From Clarkia xantiana subsp. parviflora (Eukaryota; Streptophyta; Magnoliopsida; Myrtales; Onagraceae): a DNA stretch of 64,000 nt. Of the stretch, positions 55,049-64,000 are shown piece by piece; positions within the stretch are counted from its first letter, which is position 1; each line of letters opens with the position of its first letter. The translations under genes and the position numbers were made by a program. The stretch spans positions 21,166,001 through 21,230,000 of the forward strand of contig JAPTYO010000003.1 in NCBI GenBank assembly GCA_036873135.1. The letters run 5' to 3'. The notes below the pieces were generated by a model. That model ran no database searches and had not been told where the DNA came from. It saw only the letters and a list, made by a program, of their open reading frames with translations.

Positions 55049-57076
55049 ATATGCACATCTTTTGGTTAAAAGGCATCTTTTGTTAATGAAACGAGAATTT
55101 TGACTCGTCCACTTATCTTATCTTGCCTTATTGTGCATCCAGATTGTTTGTAATCGTTACTCTTATTTCATATTATGAGAATCTTCCTTTACCAAAAAAA
55201 AAACATAAACTAAGGATCTCGATCTATGTCTTAAACTCGTCCCGGGACAAGGACCGACTAATATATATCATTAGAAAAAATCATTTAAATAAATATATAC
55301 ACTAAAATAGTTACACTACAAGGTGTCGATCGGTTCATCAATTAAATTGTTAACCTTACAAAGAAATTGAAAAAAATATATATATATATGGATTCCAATT
55401 ACTAAACAACAAGATATACAACATTTTTATGAAAGAACGAATTAAATCATAATTAATGAACTTAAAGTCTCTTTTAAATGTGTCTTCAATTAAATTTGAA
55501 CTCGGTTCACTTTTATAGATCGCAAATTACTTTCTTAATGAAACAATTTAGTATATTTTTAAATAAAATAAGCTAACTTAATCCGATAATAATATATAAT
55601 TTTCCAAAGAGTAGTAGTACAAGTAAAGTAACGGCATAAATTTTGAAAATGGATATGTTAAAAATTGTAGATCCCCAATAAACTACCCATGTTTCTCTCT
55701 CAGCTGTAATTTGAATAATTATATTATATTATAATAACACAAGGAAGGAAGCACAAGAAGGTAGCCAGCCATGGCAGTGGAGGTGCGTGGCGATATCGTC
55801 ATCTTTTACAATTCCCAAGGACAGAGATTAGCCTATTTTTGGGTCCTGGTGATGTTCTGGTCTGGTCATGGTAAAACTTGGGAGTGCGTGTTTTTTATAA
55901 AGTAATTACAAATGTACAGAGGTACGTAACAAATCATTAAACTACCTTACTCACTTACGTAATTTAAATATATATATATATATGGGTTAAAGTTAAAAAA
56001 AGAACAACATTTATTTTTTTTAAAAAAACACAGTTATATGAAAAAAATTTAACAAAATATAGTGTAATAATTTAAAAATAAAAACCAACTACGTATAATG
56101 ACAATTACGAGTTTTCAAATACATCTTTCTCAATGAAAATTAATAAACAATCGCTAGTAAAATTACCCTTCATTGATTTGCGTTATGGACAAAAAGCTCG
56201 TGCAATTTTTTTTGGTAATATATTTAAAGTTGCACCACATTCATATTTAATGTTGCACTACTTTTATATTTAAATATAAAAAACGCAACATTCATTTTTT
56301 CATATTTAAGTAAGGGGTGCAAAATTAAATATACATTGGTACATATACTAATTTCTATAAAGTTGAGTGAGTGAAGTGGCACACCATCAACTGCATGTCG
56401 CTCCACCATGGTTAATAGTAGCGACATTAAACTCATCCCTTATATAATGTCCTATCACACGTAATTCATTTGCGAGTATATATCATACATATGAACAATC
56501 AGTGCATGCTCTGACCATATTACCTAAAGTTAAAGACATGGAAACTACGTAACACATTGTAGCCTATCGCCATTATTCTTTTAAGAAGAAGTCTCATGTT
56601 CAAATTACGTTGCACTTTAATTTACTACATCTATAAAAGTCTCAATAGCCTTAGAGCACTTTTAATTGGCAAATTTGCTAAGACATTTACTTAGGTAGAA
56701 TATACGGACATAAGTTATCTTAACTACTAATCGTCCTCCATATATATTTTTTCATTTCCTCTAAATTGTCCTAATGACATTTGTGTTTTCAAGATATTTG
56801 TTCTCTCCTTTATTTTTTTTTCTTTTTAATATTCTTTTCAACAACAAAATAAACTAAACCTAAAAATTATACAACATTGGTTAACTAATTTGTTTATTTT
56901 TAACAAAAACAAAAAACTTACTAAAAAGATAATAAAAATAGACATGTAATATTTATGGGTTTGTAATATTTTCTCTAACCGTTATATTACATAGGCTTCT
57001 TTAACATTATCTTCTTTTAATTAGTGAAATTCTTTAACATCATCAAAAGCATTGACAACTAACTAAAAGAAGATTT

Positions 57077-57391
57077 TGTTGGAAATAATTAAACTTGATT
57101 AGTATCTAGAAGTCTCTAAGAGTGTCTAGGAGTCTAAGTAATTAAGATAGTCTAGAAGAGTCTTAAGTGTGTAGAAAAGTCTCTAGGGAGAAGTCTCAAG
57201 AACCCACTAGAATATGAAGCTTCTAGGATGTGAAATTACTAGATTCTCAAGTCTCTAGGATCTTCCATATGTAACTATAAATATGTGATGGAATAAATAA
57301 GAAACCAACAAGTTGAGAAGTAAAAAACAACAAGTCTCTCATATTCCTCTCCACCTCTCCCACTCTCATAAACACATATTCAACACCAATA
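57077..57391 (+). repeat. 5' LTR of the copia element
   Basis: Starts TGTTGGAAATAATTAAACTT and ends ACACCAATA, where the 3' LTR has ACACCAACA, so the terminal CA has mutated to TA. A TATA box (CTATAAATA) is at 57275-57283. Confidence 0.95.
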
Positions 57392-57412
57392 AGTGGTATC
57401 AGAGCAATGTTC
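57392..57412 (+). other. Primer binding site (initiator tRNA-Met type)
   Basis: AGTGGTATCAGAGCAATGTT directly follows the 5' LTR. TGGTATCAGAGC is complementary to the 3' end of plant initiator tRNA-Met. Confidence 0.9.
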
Positions 57413-57422
57413 AAAGATCGCG

Positions 57423-58384
57423 ATGGCAACGACAAGCATGCAAGTGCCGAGATTGACGAAGGATAACTACGATAGATGGTGTATCCAAATGAAGGCCCTT
57501 TTGGGATCGCTTGACGTGTGGGAGCTCGTGGAGACCGAGTTCGAGGAACGCGAAGTGACGACGGAAATGTCAAAAGAAGAGAATGAAGAATTGAAGGAGC
57601 AACGTAAGAAGGAGAAGAAGGCATTGTTCACAATATATCAAGGTCTTGATGAAGCCACGTTCGAGATAGTCGCTCCAGCCAAGACATCAGACGAAGCATG
57701 GGGGATACTCCAAAAAGCGTTCGATGGTGTCGAAAAGGTAAAGAAAATTCGCCTACAAGCTATTCGTGCTCAATTTGAGTCCCTCCATCAAGAAAACTCG
57801 GAATCTATCTCCGATTACTTCACGAGAGTCATTTCAATCGCGCATCAAATGCGAAGAAATGGAGAAACTATAGAAGATGTTCGTATCATAGAGAAGATCT
57901 TGAGATCTCTCGATCCAAAGTTCGATCTTGTTGTCGTGGCGATTGAAGAATCCAAGGACTTAGAAGCGATGTCCGTGGAGCAGTTCATGGGTTCTCTACA
58001 AGCCCATGAACAACGTTTATGAAGCGAGGAGAAGGATAATCATTAGAGCAGGCATTACAAGCGAAGTTGACGCTGAAAAATGAAGGATCACGAGGCGGCT
58101 TTCAAAGAGGAAGATTCACAACGCGGAGTGGAAGAGGTGGTCAAACAACAACCACCAACGAAGCCGACGATGATGGAGAGTCGATCCAAGAAGGAGATCG
58201 AGGAAGAGGTCGCGGTCGTGGTCGCGGACGAGCTCAAGGTGGATGGAGAAACAACAAACTAGGAGTTCAATGTTATGTGTGCAAAAAATACGGCCATTAC
58301 GCAGCAGAGTGTTGGTATAACAATGACATTGATGGAGAAAATGCGAACTTCGCGGAGAAGATCGACGACAATAGAGTTTTTTGA
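57423..58384 (+). pseudogene. copia gag (UBN2-type) with zinc knuckle, frame broken
   Basis: The first frame (57423-58022, 200 codons) starts MATTSMQVPRLTKDNYDRWC and has the DUF4219/UBN2 features of copia Gag: KALLGSLDVWELVE, AWGILQKAFDG and FTRVISIAHQMR. It stops at 58020-58022; after a frameshift the frame 58067-58384 continues with an RG-rich linker and the zinc knuckle CYVCKKYGHYAAEC (C-x2-C-x4-H-x4-C). A full copia Gag would join these. Confidence 0.92.
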
Positions 58385-60170
58385 TGGCATACAATCAAGT
58401 GGATGAGATGGAATCCAAAACATGGTTCGTCGACACGGGAGCATCCAACCATATGTGCGGAAGGAAGGAGTTCTTTGCGGAGCTCGATGAAAGATAGAGT
58501 GGGCACATCACCTTTGGCGATCTTTCTCAACACCAAATTAAAGGGAAATGTAAAGTTCTCTTTGTACTCAAGAACGGACGGAAGTTATGCATCACCAATG
58601 TTTATTTTGTTCCCGACATGAAGAACAATATTTTAAGTGTCAGACAATTGCTCGAGAAGGGATACGACGTCCGGGTAAAGGAGAATACACATACCATCCG
58701 TGATAATAACAACAAAGTTATCACGAATGTTTCCATGAAGAAGAATCGAATGTTCCCGTTGAAGTTAAAGATCACTGAGCAGAATTGTTTGAAGGTGACA
58801 ACCATAGACAACTCGACTCTTTGGCATCTCCGGTATGGCCATCTGAATTTCAAGGTGCTGGAATTGATGGAGAAGAAAAACATGGTTGCCCAAGATCAAT
58901 CATCCCCACGGTGTGTGCGAAACTTGTGTCATCGGAAAGCAACAAAGAAACTCGTTCAAGAAGTATCCATTGAAGAGAGCAGCTGGTCGTCTCGACTTAG
59001 TCCACTCCGACGTGTGCGGACCGATCATGCCCGTGTCTATTGGCGGAAATAGGTATTTCTTGACCTTCACCGATGATTATAGTGGCAAGACTTGGATTTA
59101 TATGATGAAGCAGAAGAGCGAAGTCTTGACCAAGTTCAAGGAGTTCAAAAATATGGCCGAGAAGCAAAGCGGTCGTCATTTGAAGTGCTTGCGCACCGAC
59201 CGAGGAGTTGAATACACATCTCGCGAGTTTGACAAGTTTTGCAAAGAGAACGGGATCGTGCATCAGCTAACCATGCCGCAACCCCACAACAAAATGGAGT
59301 CTACGAGAGGAAGAACCGAGCGATCTTGAATTTAGTTCGATGCATGCTTAAAGAAAGAGGAGTACCGAAAGAATTTTGGGGAGACGTTGTTGCTTCTGCA
59401 GTCTATTTGCTCAACAGGTTTCCAACAAAGCGGATTGGAGACATGACACCAGAGGAAGTATGGAGCAAGAGGAAGCATTGTATTGATCATCTTCGAGTTT
59501 CAGGTGCGTGGCATATGCAAAATCGCAGCAGAGCCAGAAGTGCGTTATGCTCAGATATGACGAGAATTCAAGCGGCTACAGGTTATACAATCCCAACACA
59601 AAGAGGATTGTGATCTCAAGAGATGTCGAGTTCGATGAACAACAAGCATGGAGCTAGGAAATGAATAATGACCAACCAAAACAGGTTATTGAAGTTGAAA
59701 AGCCGCGAAGAAAAGAAGCTCGACGTGTTGAAGTTCAAGAACCGTTATCACCCCCACTTGTTGATACTCAACAGGAAGAAGACGACTCGAGTGAATCGCA
59801 TGTGCTGAGGACGAGACGGATCCAAGACGTATACAATTCCGCGCAAGTCGTTGAAGTGAATGACGATGAAGAATACAGTAATTTATGTCTATCTGCAGGA
59901 TGTGATCCAACAACACATAAAGAAGTCACCAAAGAGAAAAAGTGGCGAAAGAAAAAGACGATGGCATAACAAAAATACAAAAGTCGTAGAGTGCGATGAC
60001 ATATGCGGACGACGATTCATCGGCAAGACAATTGGGGAAACACGACCAAGTATACTTGAGTGGTTATACAAAGAAGCATAAGGAAAAATACGAGTCACAA
60101 GGAGAAGTGATCGTGAACATCGTACATATGACATCAGAAGAATCAAGTTTAAGGGGGGAATTGTTGGAAA
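58385..60170 (+). pseudogene. copia pol remnant: protease and integrase, RT/RNase H largely deleted
   Basis: Protease: WFVDTGASNHMCG at about 58418-58456, with a stop at 58495-58497. Pre-integrase: LWHLRYGHLNFKVLELM and, after a frameshift, CETCVIGKQQRNSF form the H-H-C-C zinc site. Integrase core: LVHSDVCGPI, FTDDYS and QNGVYERKNRAI supply the D, D, E positions over two frames (58886-59329 and 59239-59613). The linker with SESHVLRTRR follows. Downstream only KEVTKEKKWR and the pol tail SSLRGELLE remain. At least four frame disruptions are visible. Confidence 0.92.
60158..60170 (+). other. Polypurine tract of the copia element
   Basis: AAGGGGGGAA is directly before the 3' LTR start TGTTGG at 60172. 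Confidence 0.85.
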
Positions 60171-60171
60171 T

Positions 60172-60475
60172 AATTAAACTTGATTAGTATCTAGAAGTCT
60201 CTAAGAGTGTCTATGAGTCTAGTAATTAAGATAGTCTAAAAGAGTCTTAAGTGTGTAGAAAAGTCTCTAGGGAGGAGTCTCAAGAACCCACTAGAATATG
60301 AAGCTTCTAGGATGTGAAATTACTAGATTCTCAAGTCTCTAAGATCTTCCATATGTAACTATAAATATGTGACGTAATGAATGAGAAACCAACAAGTTGA
60401 GAAGTAAAAAACAACAAGTCTCTCATATCTTCTCCACCTCCCTTACACACACATAAACATATTCAAACACCAACA
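60172..60475 (+). repeat. 3' LTR of the copia element
   Basis: Aligns over its length with the 5' LTR; at least a dozen substitutions and a few indels separate them, most near the right end (CATATTCCTCTCC against CATATCTTCTCC). The copy is therefore not recent. Confidence 0.95.
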
Positions 60476-61160
60476 GACTTATCAAACATATTTGGCGATT
60501 TCATAATACTCGTTCAATCCCTTTTAAGTCTACTATGAATTATTAATGATATAGCTTTATTATTTAATATAATACAATGAAATTTTATATTTTTTTAATA
60601 TTATTAATGATTTAAACTATGTATTTTTTTTTAATATATTTCATAGATAATTACTTGAATAAAATATTAATTTGTATGTATGATAATATAATTAGTTAAT
60701 TAGAAAATAAATTATAAGTAAATATATTTTTATTTATTAATATCATATAAAAAATTTATATACATTCAAAATGGCTTATCTAATGTATAAAAAATGACTT
60801 TTGACCATTGCGAGTGTTTTGACCAAATTACATTTTTCCATATGGCTGATATGATGTGGTTGCAACAATAGGAATTTACTTATAAATAATATCCAACAAT
60901 ATTCAGAATTGATACAAAAATGGAATTTTGATTTATATTGTTTAGGATCCGCTTTTCCCGCTCCCCTCACCCAGGAATAATAATATGATGTAATATCCCA
61001 TTCTTCTTCCCTCACCTTCAAGAACACCAACAAATAAAACCTCTCTTCTTCTTCCTTCTTCTTCTTCATCCGCACTTTCTCTCTCTTCCTCGAAACCTGT
61101 CATTAGTGTACGTTTTACTCTTCCTCTAGAGAGAGAAAAAGGTGTTCTTGGCTACTCGTC
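60476..61160. other. Right flank of the copia element and TRM gene promoter/5' leader
   Basis: AT-rich sequence to about 60825, perhaps the other half of an element split by the copia insertion. From 60950 to 61160 the CT-rich stretch (CTCTCTTCTTCTTCC, CTTTCTCTCTCTTCC) is the likely 5' UTR of the gene starting at 61161. Confidence 0.5.
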
Positions 61161-64000
61161 ATGAGAAAAGAAAAGTATTGGAGTAGCAGTAGCAGTGGAA
61201 GATCTTCGTCTTCCTCTTCCAAGAAAAGAGACCAACCGAAGAAAATCTGCAGAACCTCCTCTAATGGCGGCACCACCACCACAACCGCCGCCGCCACCAC
61301 CACCGTCGGCGGCTGCATGTCTGCCATGTTTCAGCTCTTCGATTTCCACACTCATTCTTCTTCCTTCAGATTCACATCCTCATCCGTTGTTGTTCATGAA
61401 GAAACCAAACCTCCTGGTTTCTCTCTCTCTCCTCTCTCTTCTGCATTATTTAAATTTTTTACATGCATTACTTTTTTGTTTGTCTAAATTTACTGTTTGG
61501 TTTAAACCAGGCACTGAGGCGCCAAGGAACAGCTTGGAAGTTGACGAATCTTCAATATCATCATCTTCATCAAACCCTAAGATACAAGATAGCTTAAGCT
61601 TAAAGGTACTACATTATCTGTTAGAGTATTATACAAGTACATTAAAGTATGTATAATAGCGTCGTCTTTCAAATTCATTTAGTTAAAACACACGTCTTAT
61701 TTTTTTTATCTGTATTAAATCAAACTCTAGCAATACCATTAAAAATGTAAAACATCGCCATTCGCCATTTAAGATTTAAGTTCTCCTACGGGTAGAAATC
61801 GTTGCAATGGACGGATTTAAAACATCAATTTAATGGATGATAATGTCAAAACGTTCTTCGGTCACAAGTTCGAAATTATGAAATAAGTTGTTTAATGCAG
61901 GTTTTAAAATAAATCATTTTGAGTATAATGTAACATAATTGTTTGCAGATGGGTATTCAAATAAAGACCAAAACAGATAAAAGAGACAGTGTGGGTTCAG
62001 AAGTGAGCTCTTCACCAGGAACCAGGACCCCAACTCTAGTAGCCAGGCTCATGGGGCTCGATCTCCTACCCGACAGCACATCCTCTTCTCCTAGACCTTC
62101 ATCAACAAACGGCTCGACTCCCAACAGTCTCCCCTCACACAGTCGCACCAACCGAGCCCGACACCTCCTACGCGGCCGGAAAAGCTGCTCCGACGTGGAA
62201 TCGGGAAGTCAGTCCGTTCCGGCGAAGATATCGCTTTCACGGCGGTCCGACGTCGATCACTACCACCGACCTAGTATCAACAAAGAGAACACCGACTTCG
62301 ACCTGTCGCGTCTCATCAGGAAGCAAGTCAAGAGCGGCGACGACGAAGGTATGAGTCCAGGACACTACGCCCGACAGATCGTGAAACAGGTGAAAGAGAC
62401 GGTGAGTCGCCGGTCGGCGATGTCCGACGTCACCAACGTTGTCCGGCGAGACCAGCTGGTGATCTTGAACCAGCTGAAGAGAGAGAAAGTTTCGAGGCCG
62501 GCCGAGGTGGACGGCGGTTCGAGGCTCAGGTATCACCATGAAGTCCCTCAGCGGCCGCCGTTACCGCCGCCGCTACAGTGCACGCCAGCTACGGAGAAGG
62601 CGGCGGTGGAGAGGGTTCTGTCGAGGCGGTCGACGAGAGCGGCGGCGGCTGACGTGGTTATGAGGAACAGACTGCAAGAGGAAACATACGCGAGGCCTTC
62701 AACGGCGGCGAGAGGTGGTAACGTTGGTGTTACCGCCGACAAGAGATCATGCAAGAAGACGACGGCGATGTTAAGCGGGATGAGAAGCGTTGGCGGTGGT
62801 TGTGGTGGTGGTGTCCCCACCGTTCTTCCAATCAAGAAAGATCCTTCCCCCCCTGCAACCAAAATTCCTGTGAAGCATCAGCAGGTACCTTTTATTTTTA
62901 TCTTATTCAACTATTTTTTTTCTCCTATACTATTCATCTTAATAAATTAGCTAGTTGGAGTAAAAAAGAGCCCTTCTATTAAAATTTTAAATATGTAAAA
63001 AATAATATTATAGGTGTTTTTAAAGAGTTTGACAAAAATTAAGTTGAATGTAAATTAAGTTGATTTTTGGAACAATAGATTATGTAATAGAACTTTGTAA
63101 TGTAATATGATAGTGTTTCAACGTCTTCAAACTATGAGAATGAAAAAATATTCTTAAAAATGACCTGAGTGAAAATTATTTTAGATGTAGAACAAATTTA
63201 TTATAGATGTTGTTTTCTTTATAATGGCCCTAAAACCATAAAGAAAAAAAAAAAAAACAGAATAAGAGAATGTGTCATATTTTTAAAAATAAAATAATTA
63301 ATATTTTTTATACAAATTTCAATATATTTAATCTAACAATTGTAAAATCTACATGTACTACGATCTATTCATTTTACCATGCCCATTTCTAAATTGCCTA
63401 CATTTGAGCTTCTAATTTTTAAAAAACACATCCTCTTTATTTTGATAATAATAATAAAAAGAGCTTTTTTTGGACAGTTATTATTATTATATTCAATTAC
63501 CGAAGAATATTTACTTTTATAATAATATCAATCAATATATATTATATTTTAGAACGACGTAGCTTTTTATTCAAACAATCTTTATAGAAAACCTCCAATT
63601 TTCTAACCTTTCCTTTTACTTCTTTTGGTTTAACTTTTATTTGCAACAGCCCCATGATACCGCTCCCCAATCAAACAACACCTCTCACTTATCTACCACC
63701 TCTTCCAAGACTCGACACCGCCACGTCGCCGGAAACCACAACTGCCACCGCCTCACCCAAACCGCCGCCGCCACCACAACCACCGCAAAGCTCGCCGAAC
63801 TTCACTATGTTTCAAGCATTTTCAAATGCATGAACATAAACTTATCTCCAAACGCCCCCTTACCATCATCGTTCACTACTCCATTCATCTTCACACCAAA
63901 AACCCCAATTTTCGACGATTTCCGAACACGAATATCGTTTCTTGCCGCCACGGACGGTCTCGTCGGATTAAAATGCAACCAGAAGCTTCTTCTCGATCTC
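61161..64000 (+). CDS. TRM/LONGIFOLIA-type protein (VARLMGL motif), 3' end outside window
   Basis: Four exons fit, 61161-61416, 61511-61605, 61949-62884 and 63650-64000 (open), giving 546 codons so far with consistent phases. A Ser-rich N-terminus is followed by TPTLVARLMGLDLLP (about 144-158), the VARLMGL motif (DUF3741-associated) of TRM and LONGIFOLIA proteins, then a basic, Pro- and Arg-rich middle (DFDLSRLIRKQVKSG, SPGHYARQIVKQVKE) and, in exon 4, a stretch that should precede a C-terminal DUF4378. TRM proteins bind microtubules and recruit TON1/PP2A for cortical array and division-plane control. From remembered synteny next to AGL42, TRM25 is the best candidate, but DUF4378 itself is not in the window. 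Confidence 0.85.

Larger units (their letters stand above)
46159..57076. other. Long gene-poor region with mobile fragments
   Basis: The first 600 bases include the MADS gene 3' UTR and flank. The rest is AT-rich. Besides the elements listed separately I found only microsatellites ((TC)n at 48480-48503, (TA)n at 54470-54490, 55375-55390 and 55968-55984) and no frame that resembles a known protein. Confidence 0.6.
57077..60475 (+). mobile_element. Ty1/copia retrotransposon with both LTRs, internally deleted
   Basis: 5' LTR, primer site, gag, protease, integrase, polypurine tract and 3' LTR are present in order, in 3.4 kb. The target duplication is GATTT (57072-57076) against GACTT (60476-60480), one mismatch. 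Integrase upstream of the place for reverse transcriptase marks copia. Almost all of reverse transcriptase and RNase H is absent: the frame goes from a start-of-RT-like EKKWR to the last residues of pol (SSLRGELLE) within about 200 bases. Frameshifts and stops also break gag and pol. Confidence 0.95.

Noticed and set aside
58116..59263. Minus-strand frames of 60-93 codons over the copia gag and pol
   Set aside because: Shadows of the GC-rich retrotransposon coding frames.
61195..61656. 153-codon plus-strand frame overlapping exon 1 of the TRM gene
   Set aside because: Different frame running into the intron; the frame from 61161 splices in phase into the VARLMGL exon.

Overview
This window is nuclear DNA of a flowering plant, almost certainly a eudicot. 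It is AT-rich, its genes are split by short plant-type introns with GT-AG borders, and non-coding space is crowded with LTR retrotransposons, MITEs and non-autonomous hAT and CACTA elements. I see no bacterial operon, CRISPR array, plasmid or viral region.

Layout: 1-3350, the 5' end of a minus-strand Ty3/gypsy retrotransposon (frameshifted gag-protease frame, primer binding site, LTR with a 34-bp palindromic tandem array). 3766-4035, a broken auxilin-like gene start. 4940-7869 (-), a type-B response-regulator-like GARP transcription factor. 8000-9918, a CACTA-derived repeat array upstream of it. 12312-14685 (-), a PER1/PGAP3-family GPI-anchor remodelling protein. 15000-19030, transposon debris including a MITE, an hAT element with an exact 8-bp target duplication and a second element nested inside it. 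19397-24941 (+), the half-size ABC transporter ABCB28 in 14 exons. 26211-26292, tRNA-Ser(AGA). 28692-29706 (+), a small LysM protein. 31036-32480, a decayed Ty1/copia pol. 32947-39382 (+), a HOTHEAD/mandelonitrile-lyase-like GMC oxidoreductase. 41782-46158 (+), a SOC1/AGL42-clade MADS-box gene. 46159-57076, a long gene-poor stretch with hAT, SINE-like and pseudogene fragments. 57077-60475, a Ty1/copia element with both LTRs but most of reverse transcriptase/RNase H deleted. 61161-64000 (+, open at the window edge), a TRM/LONGIFOLIA-type VARLMGL protein.

The protein genes serve unrelated housekeeping and developmental roles; nothing suggests a shared pathway. Several of them (type-B ARR-like, Per1-like, LysM, AGL42, TRM25) resemble, in order, neighbours I recall from the Arabidopsis At5g62120-At5g62170 interval, which suggests conserved microsynteny. 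ABCB28 and the GMC gene do not belong to that Arabidopsis interval as I remember it. The synteny is from memory and was not searched.

Exon borders below were placed by hand from splice consensus, reading phase and family similarity; all coding models close in frame. The most interesting local events are a new in-frame exon apparently born by tandem duplication in the ARR-like gene, a palindromic array in a retrotransposon U3, a SINE-like insertion with long target duplications, and a fragment of the GMC gene's own exon about 10 kb downstream. I did not find a convincing new biological system.
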